In this document: positions 1 to 8,300 of the stretch, piece by piece | How positions within the stretch are numbered: the first letter of the stretch is position 1 | How the letters are laid out: every line of letters starts with the position of its first letter | Source: Porticoccaceae bacterium | GTDB taxonomy: Bacteria; Pseudomonadota; Gammaproteobacteria; Pseudomonadales; Porticoccaceae | DNA length: 23,081 bases | NCBI GenBank assembly: GCA_023255165.1 | Contig: JALRJD010000195.1 | Coordinates: 1-23,081, forward strand | Direction of reading: 5' to 3' | Made by a program: the position numbers and the translations under genes | The notes under the pieces: generated by a model | Seen by the model: only the letters and a program-made list of their open reading frames with translations | Told to the model about the DNA's origin: nothing | Databases searched by the model: none

Positions 1-665
1 TAATCAGCAGATTGGCCACCTGACCACGGCGCAATCGCTCCATCTTCGATAGAAAGTGAATCATCTGGGATCACCAACTCTTCATCTACTTCGAGTTTTG
101 ATCCGATTCCCGTGCATTCAGGGCAGGCGCCGAAAGGAGAATTAAATGAGAAGGAACGTGGTTCCATTTCTTGGAAAGAAAGTCCGCAATCATGGCAGGC
201 AAGCAATTCACTGTAGGTGCGCTCTTTCTCCCCTGCTTTCGCATCGACAAATTCCAGAGTCACCAAACCGCTCGCAAGTTTGAGAGCAGTTTCGATTGAA
301 TCAGTCAGGCGTTGCTTGCTCTCAGGTTTAGCTGTGAGGCGATCGACCACAACTTCAATTGTGTGCTTCTCTTGTTTCTTGAGTTTGGGCGCATCTGTGA
401 GCGCAACTGTTACTCCATCAACGCGAGCGCGTGAATAACCCTGAGCGATGAGATCTTTAAAAAGATCAACAAACTCACCTTTACGTGCACGAATCATTGG
501 GGCAAGTACTTGGAATTTTGTCTCTGCGGGTAGTTCGAGAATTTGATCCACAATGTTCTGTGGGGTCTGCTTTGTGATGGCTTTGCCGCAATTAGGGCAA
601 TGTGGTTTTCCTGCGCGTGCAAAGAGCAGGCGAAGGTAGTCATACACCTCAGTGATCGTTCCAAC
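1..665 (-). CDS. uvrA: UvrA excinuclease subunit A, internal fragment (actinobacterial type)
   Basis: Reading the minus strand from about 665 down to 1 gives an uninterrupted frame open at both ends. It matches roughly residues 105-290 of E. coli UvrA (about 940 aa), the damage-recognition ATPase of nucleotide excision repair. Visible landmarks in order are TITEVYDYLRLLFARAG, then CPNCGKAI, the KGEF segment, KKQEKHTIEVVVDRL, and the first zinc module with cysteine pairs CHDC and CPEC around EPRSFSFNSPFGACPEC. The closest resemblance I recognise is to actinobacterial UvrA, which does not fit the gammaproteobacterial genes further right. The base composition is also lower in GC than the next segment. 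The frame stops matching UvrA at about 665, where sulfatase sequence begins on the other strand. I regard it as a contig end joined by misassembly. Gene identity is firm; the taxon is inferred. Confidence 0.9.
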
Positions 666-666
666 C
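655..666. other. Probable assembly junction 1 (uvrA / sulfatase)
   Basis: The string atcgttccaac at about 655-665 can be read both ways. On the minus strand it encodes the V-G-T-I of UvrA's VGTITE motif. On the plus strand it encodes I-V-P-T of the sulfatase IVPTLLDLAG motif. Left of it only UvrA is recognisable; right of it only sulfatase. A short shared word between two unrelated conserved motifs is what an erroneous short-overlap join would leave. No transposon end, tRNA or repeat is present that would explain a natural rearrangement. Confidence 0.7.
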
Positions 667-1155
667 CTGCTGGATTTGGCGGGCGTGCAGCACCCAGGCA
701 CCTCCTACAAAGGTCAATCCATTCATCCCCTGACGGGTCACAGTTTGCTGCCCATCATTCAAGGCAAAGCCACGCGGGTGCGCGGCCCCGATGAGGTGTT
801 GGGCTATGAACTGTCTGGCAATCGCGCCGTCTTCAAAGGCGACTACAAATTGCTGAGCAATTTGGCACCGGTGGGCGATGGCCAATGGCATCTGTACAAC
901 ATCACCACAGATCCAGGTGAGACGCGGGATTTGAAAGATGAGATGCCAGAATTGTTCCAAAGCCTGCAAAATGATTACGCCAAATGGGCCAAGGCCAACG
1001 GCGTACTGCCGATGCCCGAGGGTTATGACCCGATTCAGCAAGTGATCATCAACTCCTTGGTGTTCGTGTACTGGCCACGTTACCAATGGCACCTGGCAGG
1101 TTTGGGTGTGTTGCTTTTGCTCAGCGGGGTGTGGCTATGGCGACGCAGGCGTTAA
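655..1155 (+). CDS. Sulfatase (arylsulfatase family), C-terminal fragment with membrane tail
   Basis: The frame gives IVPTLLDLAGVQHPG, then GYELSGNRAVFKGDYKLL and LYNITTDPGETRDL. These are the typical C-terminal elements of arylsulfatase-type enzymes (alkaline-phosphatase superfamily), which hydrolyse sulfate esters. The N-terminal half with the formylglycine C/S-x-P-x-R motif is absent because the gene is cut at the junction near 655. A GTG at 652 could be called as a start, but it lies inside the conserved domain and is not a real one. An unusual feature is the end: after the sulfatase domain there is a hydrophobic helix of about 18 residues (LAGLGVLLLLSGVWLW) capped by four arginines. This suggests an enzyme tethered in the membrane by its C terminus. 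The stop overlaps the next gene by 19 bp, implying co-transcription. The host species is unknown but probably a proteobacterium. Confidence 0.8.
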   Translation: MVPTLLDLAGVQHPGTSYKGQSIHPLTGHSLLPIIQGKATRVRGPDEVLGYELSGNRAVFKGDYKLLSNLAPVGDGQWHLYNITTDPGETRDLKDEMPELFQSLQNDYAKWAKANGVLPMPEGYDPIQQVIINSLVFVYWPRYQWHLAGLGVLLLLSGVWLWRRRR

Positions 1156-1772
1156 GCGGCTACTTTGACAGCCCTTGGCCTTGCGAAGATGCAGGCCCAA
1201 GCAGATTGCAAGCATTGCAGGGTGCCAGAGGCTTGAACCTCCAAGCCCACGAAAAACTTCAAAGTACCTCACGACGCACACATCTCTCCACCATGACGGT
1301 GTTGGGTGGGCCTGGTGAAGTTTTTTTGCTCACGCATTCTGTCCTTGCATCGCATTTCGGTTTAGCCACTTCCGCGCAAGTCGCTTTGATCGATCCCATC
1401 ACTCTGGCCACCAGAGTCCAATCCCCACGATTGCCAGGTGGGCCGATGTGGCCAGGCGGCATGGCCGTTCTCAGCAACGGTCATGTGTTGGTGGTTTATG
1501 GGCGGCATGCACATCTGCTGAACCGGCAATGTGAGTTGCTGCATTCAAAACAACTGCCTATCAATGAGCCCTACAACAGCTTTGTGGTGTTGGCGAATGG
1601 CCTGGTGGTGACCAAAAACATCTCTGACAAAACAAGCGCTCGTTTAAGTGTCTTGAATCCGGACACGCTCGAACCCATGGCTTCAGACATTGACTGTGCG
1701 GAACCCTCTATTGCCCGCCTCAGTGCACATGGCAATACCGTGTACGTGGTGGGTATGACTTCAGTGGTGCGC
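1137..1772 (+). CDS. Uncharacterised propeller-like protein, N-terminal fragment
   Basis: The likely start is ATG 1137, inside the last codons of the sulfatase, which is a common layout for translationally coupled genes. About 212 residues are present. No family is certain. The sequence shows spaced beta-rich repeats such as VLSNGHVLVVYGRHAHLLN, VLANGLVVTKN and LSAHGNTVYVVGM, each a hydrophobic strand followed by a glycine/asparagine turn, as in beta-propeller or PQQ-like/NHL-like proteins. No signal peptide is obvious at this start. The frame continues in phase into CcmF after about residue 212, but that continuation belongs to a different gene and probably a different organism. The protein is therefore truncated at its C-terminal side. 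Coupling with the sulfatase suggests a linked role that the sequence does not define. Confidence 0.5.
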
Positions 1773-1773
1773 T
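1764..1773. other. Probable assembly junction 2 (propeller-like protein / ccmF)
   Basis: Upstream of about 1764 the frame is propeller-like (TVYVVGMTS). From about 1767 it is unmistakably CcmF (RSGVLTSVHAFASDPERG). The transition falls on gtggtgcgct, which would encode V-V-R in both parents. CcmF proteins normally have about 270 further residues upstream, including the tryptophan-rich WWD haem-handling segment, and none of it is present here. This is best explained as a second short-overlap misjoin, or less likely a real fusion or deletion. Confidence 0.7.
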
Positions 1774-2930
1774 CCGGTGTGCTGACCTCGGTTCACGCCT
1801 TTGCCAGCGATCCCGAGCGCGGTGTTTTTATTCTCGCGTTTCTCGGTATCGTGGTCGGCAGTTCGCTATTGCTGTTTGCCCTCAAGGGCCCGTCGATGCA
1901 AAACCAGCACAATGGGGTTGGCACGGCAAACCCGGAGGTGGCCAGCTTTGGCGGTCTGTCCCGTGAAATGATGTTGCTGCTGAACAATATTTTGCTGGTC
2001 AGCTCAATGGCGATGATTCTGATTGGCACGCTCTACCCGTTGATCGCCGATGTGTTGGGGATAGGTAAAATCTCGGTGGGCCCGCCGTACTTTGATTTCT
2101 TCTTTGTGCCGCTGACGCTCGGCTTGATGGCGGCGATGGGGCTGGCGGTATTTTCGCGCTGGAAGAAAACCGATAGCAAACTGCTGCAGCAACAGGGCGC
2201 CAAACCATTATTGCTCAGCTTTGTCGCTGCGCTGATCCTGCCGCTGTTTTTTATTGAGGCACTTTTCTCGTCCAGCATTGCACAGTTGTTGGCAAGCTAC
2301 TCCGTGACCGCCGCGATCACCCTGTTTTTCAGTCTCTGGGTGGTGCTGATGAGTCTTCAGGATCTGCGCCAGAAGCTGTCGCGCAACCGCTTTCCGCTGA
2401 ATATCAAGGGTCTGGCGGCCAGTTACTGGGGCATGCAGTGCGCCCATATTGGTGTGGCGGTCTGTGCTATCGGGGTCGGCTTGAGCTCGGCTTACGATGT
2501 ACAAAAAGATGTGCGCATGGTGCCCGGTGATCGCCTCTCGGTGTCTGGGTATGAATTCAGTTTCGATAGTCTCGATTCTGTGCAGGGCCCCAACTATGTT
2601 GCCAGCCGCGCGCAGATCAGCGCCTATAAAAACGACCGTCTGGTGGCGGTGTTGCACCCGGAAAAACGCAATTACAGCGCCCGCAATCAGGTGATGACCG
2701 AGGCCGCTCTGGATCCCGGTCTGACCCGTGATCTCTATGTCTCACTCGGTGAGCCATTAAAAGGCGATGCCTGGGCCATTCGGTTACATGTAAAACCCTT
2801 TGTGCGCTGCATCTGGCTCGGCGGTTTGATGATTGCGCTCGGCGGGCTGCTATCGGTGCTGGACAAACGCTATCGCCGTCGTCGGCAGGCCAGGCAGCTG
2901 CACGCGGAGTCGGGAGTGCTGGCGCAGTGA
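1764..2930 (+). CDS. ccmF: Cytochrome c haem lyase subunit CcmF, C-terminal part
   Basis: This is the C-terminal ~388 residues of CcmF, the integral membrane component that receives haem from CcmE and attaches it to apocytochrome c at the periplasmic face. Full-length CcmF is about 650 residues. The fragment starts at RSGVLTSVHAFASDPERG, whose histidine (codon 1794-1796) corresponds to the second conserved periplasmic haem-handling histidine. It contains the transmembrane histidine of the AHIG motif (codon 2445-2447), one of the b-haem ligands, within WGMQCAHIGVAVC. Several membrane helices and the terminal periplasmic beta domain (PGDRLSVSGYEF) followed by a last helix and an arginine-rich tail are intact. 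The first half, with the WWD domain, is missing because of the junction at about 1764-1773. The stop overlaps the GTG of ccmG by 4 bp. Confidence 0.93.
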   Translation: MVRSGVLTSVHAFASDPERGVFILAFLGIVVGSSLLLFALKGPSMQNQHNGVGTANPEVASFGGLSREMMLLLNNILLVSSMAMILIGTLYPLIADVLGIGKISVGPPYFDFFFVPLTLGLMAAMGLAVFSRWKKTDSKLLQQQGAKPLLLSFVAALILPLFFIEALFSSSIAQLLASYSVTAAITLFFSLWVVLMSLQDLRQKLSRNRFPLNIKGLAASYWGMQCAHIGVAVCAIGVGLSSAYDVQKDVRMVPGDRLSVSGYEFSFDSLDSVQGPNYVASRAQISAYKNDRLVAVLHPEKRNYSARNQVMTEAALDPGLTRDLYVSLGEPLKGDAWAIRLHVKPFVRCIWLGGLMIALGGLLSVLDKRYRRRRQARQLHAESGVLAQ

Positions 2931-3466
2931 ACCGCTTGACCCTGTTTATTCCATTGATTCTCTGCGTTGCGCTGGGCGCCTTTCTCTATTCCAGCCTCGG
3001 CAAGGACCCCCAGGAGCTGCCCTCGGCACTGATTGGCGAGCCGTTCCCGGCATTCTCGCTGCCAGAGCTAAGCGACCCCCAGCGTCAGGTTGGCACCGCC
3101 GACTTCGAAGGCCAGGTGGTGTTGGTAAATGTTTGGGCGACCTGGTGTTTTGCCTGTCGCATCGAGCACGTCTGGTTAAATGATCTGGCGGCAAAGGGCG
3201 TCAAAATTATCGGCCTCAACTACAAAGACGATCGCGATATGGCGTTGGAATGGCTCAAAACCCGCGGCAACCCTTACCAGTTTTCGATCTTTGACTCCCG
3301 GGGCACACTGGGCATTGACCTCGGGGTTTACGGCGCGCCGGAAACCTATCTGGTCGACGCCAACGGCATTATTCGTCACCGCCGTGTCGGGGTTGTCGAT
3401 GATCGCGTCTGGGACAATGAGTTCCGCGATCTTTATCAGCAGTTGGTGGCCCCTGATGCACCCTGA
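2927..3466 (+). CDS. ccmG: Thiol:disulfide interchange protein CcmG/DsbE
   Basis: A 179-residue membrane-anchored thioredoxin-fold protein that keeps the apocytochrome CXXCH thiols reduced, or resolves the CcmH-apocytochrome disulfide, in the periplasm. Residues 1-24 form an uncleaved signal anchor (LFIPLILCVALGAFLYSSL). The thioredoxin domain follows, with NVWATWCFAC placing the redox pair at Cys74 and Cys77. GVYGAPETYLVD is the CcmG-type cis-proline loop that recognises partners. The redox motif is WCFAC, whereas WCPTC or WCPSC is usual in this family, so the residues between the cysteines are non-standard. Translation starts at a GTG that overlaps the ccmF stop (GTGA), indicating coupling, and the 3' end overlaps ccmH by 11 bp. 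Identification is secure. Confidence 0.95.
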   Translation: MNRLTLFIPLILCVALGAFLYSSLGKDPQELPSALIGEPFPAFSLPELSDPQRQVGTADFEGQVVLVNVWATWCFACRIEHVWLNDLAAKGVKIIGLNYKDDRDMALEWLKTRGNPYQFSIFDSRGTLGIDLGVYGAPETYLVDANGIIRHRRVGVVDDRVWDNEFRDLYQQLVAPDAP

Positions 3467-4025
3467 GTCCAATCGTCTTAATCGAGGGCCGGTTCCGCGC
3501 AACTGGCTGAAAAAGCTCGCGCTGCTGCTGTTGCTCTCCAGCCCGGTGATGGCGGCGGTGGAGGAGATTGTCAGCTTCTCGGATGAGTCGCTGCGCCCGC
3601 GCTACCAGCAGTTGCTCGAAGAGCTGCGCTGCCCCAAGTGTCAGAATCAGAATCTTGCCGATTCCAACTCGCCCATTTCCGATGATCTGCGCCGCGAGAT
3701 TCATCGACTGCTCGAAGAGGGCGCCACTAACCAGCAAATCAAAGAGTATCTCAAAAGCCGCTACTCGGAATTTATTCTCTATCGCCCCGAGGTCAATTCC
3801 GCGACCTGGTTTTTATGGAGTGCGCCAGTTGGGCTGTTAGTGCTCGGCCTGCTGATTCTGTTCTATTTTTCCCGCCGCGGCAGGCAGCGACTTGCAGCCA
3901 ATCCCGGAGTTAAAGCGCCGAGCGGCGAAGAGCAGCAGCGCCTTGCCGCACTGCTTGGCAATCAATCCGGCACTAATGAACACCCCGCAAATAACAGCTC
4001 TGAAATCAAGGAACCGAAACAATGA
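3456..4025 (+). CDS. ccmH: Cytochrome c maturation protein CcmH
   Basis: A 189-residue protein of the thiol-redox arm of System I, which forms a mixed disulfide with apocytochrome c before haem ligation. A signal peptide (KKLALLLLLSSPVMAA, about 20-34) is followed by a three-helix domain with the hallmark LRCPKCQNQ (Cys59 and Cys62), and a membrane helix at about 117-138. The C-terminal tail is cytoplasmic, charged and glutamine-rich. The frame is open far upstream, but ATG 3456 is chosen because it places the signal peptide at the N terminus and gives the normal family length; the upstream portion is merely ccmG read in another frame. It is the short form lacking a fused TPR region, which matches the presence of a separate ccmI. 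Its end overlaps ccmI by ATGA. Confidence 0.94.
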   Translation: MHPESNRLNRGPVPRNWLKKLALLLLLSSPVMAAVEEIVSFSDESLRPRYQQLLEELRCPKCQNQNLADSNSPISDDLRREIHRLLEEGATNQQIKEYLKSRYSEFILYRPEVNSATWFLWSAPVGLLVLGLLILFYFSRRGRQRLAANPGVKAPSGEEQQRLAALLGNQSGTNEHPANNSSEIKEPKQ

Positions 4026-5224
4026 GTCTCTGGCTTGGCATCACTTTGTTATTGCTGCTGGCAGCGCTGTTTGTTGCCTTTCCGTTTTTTATCGGGCGGC
4101 ATTCTGTTACCGAAGCAGATCAGGCAAATGCCAGCGAACAGACCAATATCGATATTTTTCGTGATCAACAGGCGCAGTACGCGCAGCAACATGAGAGCGG
4201 CGAAATCAGCGCCGAGCAATATGCGCAGATGATCGCCGAAGCCGAGCAGCTGCTGCTTGCCAATACTGCAAGCGTTCAGCAACAGATCGCTGCCCGACAG
4301 GGCATCTGGTTGTTGCCGATTCTGTTGCTGGTGGTTGCATTGGCCAGTGTGTTGATCTACCGCAGTCTTGGTGCTGGTCCGGACCAGCGGATTGCCGAGG
4401 CGCTCGCCGGGCAACAGTCCAACTGGAGCCCGGAGCTGATCGCCAGCATTGATCAGCGTGCCAAGCAGCGGCCTAACAATATTTACTACTGGACTATCTT
4501 GGCTGAAGATGCCGTGGCGCGAGAGGATATGGTCGCCGCCGCTGGTTACTTCGCCCAGGGTATTCGCTTGCAGCCCGACGAGAGTTATCTGCTCGGCCAG
4601 TACGCTCAGGCGCTGTTTTTTGTCGATGCCAACCGTTTCTCCGACCGAGTGCTTGCGGCCATGGATCGAGCCTATGCGGTGGATCCCACCAACCAGACCG
4701 TGCTTGGTCTCAAGGGTATTCACGCCTTTCAGGAACAGGATTACAGACGCGCCGTAAGCTATTGGCAGAGCGCCGCCCGCGGCTTGAATCCCGCCAGTGA
4801 AAGTTGGCAGGCGCTGCAAAACGGTATTCAGCAGGCGCGCCAGTTGGCTGGCGATGATCTGCCGGTTCAGGGCGACGGCCCATATATAGCGCTCAGTTTG
4901 AGCATCGATCCAGCCATTCAATACAGCGCTGATCAGCTGGTCTATATCGCCGTGGTGGAAGTTGATGGCCCGCCGATGCCGATTTTGGCGCGCAAGCTCA
5001 GCGCCGCCAAACTCCCCGTCGAGCTGGTGCTGACCAACAACGATGCGCTGATGATCGGCCGCCGCCTGGGTGATGTGTCAACGGTCAAGGTGGTGGCGAG
5101 ATTGTCCAGCACCGGCAGCGCCACACCACAACAGGGCGATTGGCAGGCAGTGAGTGCGCCGGGAGATATCAGTTCCGGCGAGCTGAAACTGGCGCTTAAA
5201 ATCGATAAACCCTATCGACCCTAG
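4022..5224 (+). CDS. ccmI: Cytochrome c maturation protein CcmI (TPR apocytochrome chaperone)
   Basis: A 400-residue protein that holds the C-terminal helix of apocytochrome c for the CcmF/H ligation complex. Two membrane helices are visible: residues 3-23 (LWLGITLLLLLAALFVAFPF) and about 95-116 (IWLLPILLLVVALASVLIY). Between them is a charged cytoplasmic loop with a Q/E-rich coiled-coil character. After the second helix a TPR region (about 140-275) contains repeats such as NNIYYWTILAEDAVAREDMVAAA and YLLGQYAQALFFVDANRF. The last 110 residues form the beta-rich periplasmic domain typical of longer CcmI proteins (YIALSLSIDPAIQYSADQLV). It is the last gene of the ccm run: the start overlaps ccmH by 4 bp and a 144-bp gap follows. 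No strong terminator is visible; there is only a 4-bp CGGG/CCCG stem at 5236-5248. Confidence 0.93.
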   Translation: MSLWLGITLLLLLAALFVAFPFFIGRHSVTEADQANASEQTNIDIFRDQQAQYAQQHESGEISAEQYAQMIAEAEQLLLANTASVQQQIAARQGIWLLPILLLVVALASVLIYRSLGAGPDQRIAEALAGQQSNWSPELIASIDQRAKQRPNNIYYWTILAEDAVAREDMVAAAGYFAQGIRLQPDESYLLGQYAQALFFVDANRFSDRVLAAMDRAYAVDPTNQTVLGLKGIHAFQEQDYRRAVSYWQSAARGLNPASESWQALQNGIQQARQLAGDDLPVQGDGPYIALSLSIDPAIQYSADQLVYIAVVEVDGPPMPILARKLSAAKLPVELVLTNNDALMIGRRLGDVSTVKVVARLSSTGSATPQQGDWQAVSAPGDISSGELKLALKIDKPYRP

Positions 5225-5262
5225 AGCATTTTTACCGGGTTTTGCCCGCCATTATTTCTGTT

Positions 5263-5289
5263 TTGTGTCAGCGCCCGAGCGTGTAGAAT
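5263..5289 (+). promoter_or_regulatory. Possible sigma70 promoter for smc
   Basis: TTGTGT at 5263-5268 and TAGAAT at 5284-5289 are separated by 15 bp in the ccmI-smc gap. The -10 is good (one mismatch to TATAAT), but the -35 is weak and the spacing short. Transcription would start near 5296 and leave a leader of about 70 nt before the smc ATG. Confidence 0.35.
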
Positions 5290-5303
5290 AGCAGGCTATT
5301 ATG

Positions 5304-5330
5304 CGCAGCCACTCCCATGGTTTGGCTGCG
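5304..5330 (+). other. Inverted repeat in the smc leader
   Basis: CGCAGCCA (5304-5311) pairs exactly with TGGCTGCG (5323-5330) around an 11-nt loop, forming an 8-bp GC-rich hairpin about 38 nt upstream of the smc start. No T-run follows, so it does not look like an intrinsic terminator. It could be a leader-RNA structure or a protein-binding dyad. Confidence 0.5.
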
Positions 5331-5368
5331 ATTGTTTATCTCCAGACTCATTGACAGACTGATTACTT

Positions 5369-8300
5369 ATGCGGCTTAAATCGATAAAACTGGCAGGATT
5401 TAAATCCTTCGTAGACCCGACATCAGTCCACTTTCCAAGTAATCTCTGCGCAGTTGTAGGCCCCAACGGCTGCGGCAAATCCAATATTATCGACGCCGTG
5501 CGCTGGGTCATGGGTGAGACCTCAGCCAAGAATCTGCGCGGCGAGTCCATGTCGGACGTTATCTTTAATGGCTCCGGCGGTCGCAAGCCGGTTGGTCAGG
5601 CCTCGATTGAACTGATTTTTGATAACTCCGAAGGCCGTATTGTCGGCGAGTACGCCGCCTATTCCGAGATCGCCATCAAGCGCAAGGTCACCCGCGATGG
5701 CCAGTCAAATTATTATTTAAACGGCAATAAATGCCGCCGCCGCGATATCACCGATATTTTCCTCGGCACCGGTCTGGGCCCGCGCAGCTATGCGATTATC
5801 GAGCAGGGCATGATCTCGCGCCTGATCGAAGCGCGCCCGGATGAGCTGCGAATTTATATCGAAGAAGCCGCCGGTATCTCCAAGTACAAAGAGCGCCGCC
5901 GCGACACCGAAAATCGCATTCGCCGCACCATGGAAAACCTTGAGCGACTTACTGATATCCGCGATGAGCTTGGACGCCAGTTGGGCCGCCTTGAGCGCCA
6001 GGCCAAGTCGGCGGAAAAATATGCCGAGTACAAAAAAGAAGAGCGCCAGATTTCCGCCGAACTGTTGGCACTTAAGTGGCGCGGCTATGACCAGTCCGCG
6101 GCGAAACAGAGGCAGCTGATTGGTGAACTTGAAATAGACCGCGAGCGGGTTCTCACCGAACGTATCGGCTGTGAAACGGCGATTGAAAAATTGCGCAGCC
6201 AGTCCACCGAATTAAATGACACCTTTAATGAAGTGCAGGGCCGTTTCTACAAGGTTGGCGGCGATGTCGCACGCATCGAACAGGCGATTGAACACGCCCA
6301 GCAGCGAGCCTCCGAGCTGCACAAAGATCTCGAGCAGACCGAGCGCAACTTCACCGAATCCGAACAACACCTCAACACCGATATTCAAAAAGCCGCCGGT
6401 TGGCAGGCGGAGTTTGACCAGTTGGCGCCGGCCCTCGAACTTGCCCGCGAAGCGGAACAGGTCTCGACCGAGGCGCTGCAGTCCGCTGAAGAAGCCATGC
6501 AGCAGTGGCAGCAGGCGTGGGATGAATTTAATCAGCAGTCCGCGGCGCCGCGCCAGCAGGCTGAAGTGCAGCAGTCGCGTATTCAGCATCTTGAACAATT
6601 GATGCGGCGTTTGAGCGAGCGTCATGAAAATCTCGCCAGCGAAGCCAGCGGCTATCAGGCCAGCCCGGCTGAAGAAGAGATGGCTTTGCTTCAGGAGCAG
6701 CTTGCCGAAGCCGAGCAGGAGCGTGAAGCCAGCGAAAACCAGCGGCTCGACAACAGCCGCCAGATTGAAGCGGCGCGCGACAGCGAAAAGCAGTTGAGCG
6801 CCAGGTTGGATCAGGCCCGCAGCCGCCAGCAGACTCTGGAAGGGCGACGCGCCTCTCTCGAGGCACTGCAGCAGGCCGCCATGGGCGACGATGCGGAGAA
6901 AAAATGGCTCGACTCCAAAGGGCTGGGTTCCAATCCGCGTCTCGCCGATTCGGTAAAGGCCGATAAGGGCTGGGAAGTTGCCGCCGAAACCGTGCTTGGC
7001 AGTTATCTGCAAGCTGTTGCGGTGGACGATGTCGCGGCCAATATTGGCCTGCTTGATGATTTTGTAAAGGGCGAGCTGTTGCTGGTTGGCAAAGCCAGTC
7101 AGGCTGCCGCTGGTGGCAACAAAGCCAAACTGTTAAGCGATCTGGTTCGCGGTGATGCGGTGCAGGGGTTGCTGGGCAATGTCTACGCCGCCGAGACGCT
7201 GGCCGAAGCACTGGCGCTGCAGCCGACATTGTCGGCGGTTGAATCAGTGGTTACCCGCGACGGTATCTGGCTGGGCAATAACTGGCTGCGGGTTGCCCGC
7301 GATAAAGATGCCTCCGCCGGGGTGCTTCAGCGCAAGCAGGAACTCATTGCTATTGGCGAAGAGAAGCAGGCCCTCGACAAGCAGGTTGGCGAACTTGAAG
7401 AGCAGCGCCAGAACAATGAACATCAACTCCAGGCGCTGGAAACACAGCGTCAGGAGATTGCCGCCCGGGTCGCCGAGCAGCAGAGCAGTTACGCCGATTT
7501 GCGTTCCAGACTGAGTGGCTGCGAAGTGCAGATTGAGCAGCTTAAAGCGCGTAAAGAGCGCGCCGAAACAGAGTTGGCTGAAGTGCAGCATCAGCAGCTA
7601 CTGGAGCAGGAACACCTCGCCGAAGCGCGACAGATTCTGCAGCAGTCGATCGAAAATATGGAAGCCGACACCGAGCGCCGCGAAGAGCTTGTGGCGCAGC
7701 GCGATGGCCTGCGTGAGCAGCTTGAAACCGCCCGTGGGCAGGCGCGTCAGAATCGCGACCAGCGCCATGATCTGGCGGTGCGTGAAACGTCCCTGAGCAC
7801 CCAGTTGAGCTCGATTCTTGAGGGCATCGAGCGCCTGAAAGTGCAGGTGGCACGACTCCAGGAACGCCGCGCCCAACTGCGTGAAGCTTTTAACATCAAA
7901 GATGATCCATCTGATCAATACAAGATTGAGCTGGAAGAGAAGCTTGAGCAGCGTCTGGCGATTGAGACCGAACTGAATGCAGCACGCACCGAGATGGAAG
8001 CGGTTGATCACGATATGCGCGAACATGAAAAACTGCGCAGTGAACTGGAAACCCAGCTTCAGGAAGTGGCCGGCAAGCTGGAAACCCAGCGCATCGCTGC
8101 CCAGGAAATTACCACGTTGAGCCGCACCATCGAAGAGCAGATCGCCGAGAAAAATGCCGATCTCTCTAGCTTGCTGGAAAATCTGGCGGAAGACGCCGAT
8201 ATGCGTGACTGGGAAGAACAGCTGCAACTGGTCGGCAATCGCATTCTGCGCCTCGGGCCGATCAATCTGGCTGCCATCGATGAATACAAAATTGAATCAG

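Noticed and set aside
652..654. GTG 652 as start of a complete 167-residue sulfatase-like protein
   Set aside because: The codon sits inside a conserved sulfatase strand and probably derives from the uvrA side of the junction; the catalytic half is absent.
1086..2930. A single 614-residue novel propeller-CcmF fusion protein
   Set aside because: The two parts belong to unrelated families and meet inside a CcmF domain whose normal N-terminal half is missing. A misjoin on a short shared word is simpler.
3180..3455. N-terminal extension giving a 281-residue CcmH
   Set aside because: It is the ccmG gene read in another frame; ATG 3456 gives a normal signal peptide and family length.
4049..4921. 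290-codon antisense frame inside ccmI
   Set aside because: Shadow of ccmI, which has clear membrane helices and TPRs.
5236..5248. Terminator after ccmI
   Set aside because: The stem is only 4 bp (CGGG/CCCG) and is not followed by a run of T.
6212..7012. Long antisense frames inside smc (also 7598-8227 and 8297-8890)
   Set aside because: They are by-products of GC-rich, codon-biased coding on the opposite strand; no family features and no promoter or Shine-Dalgarno support.
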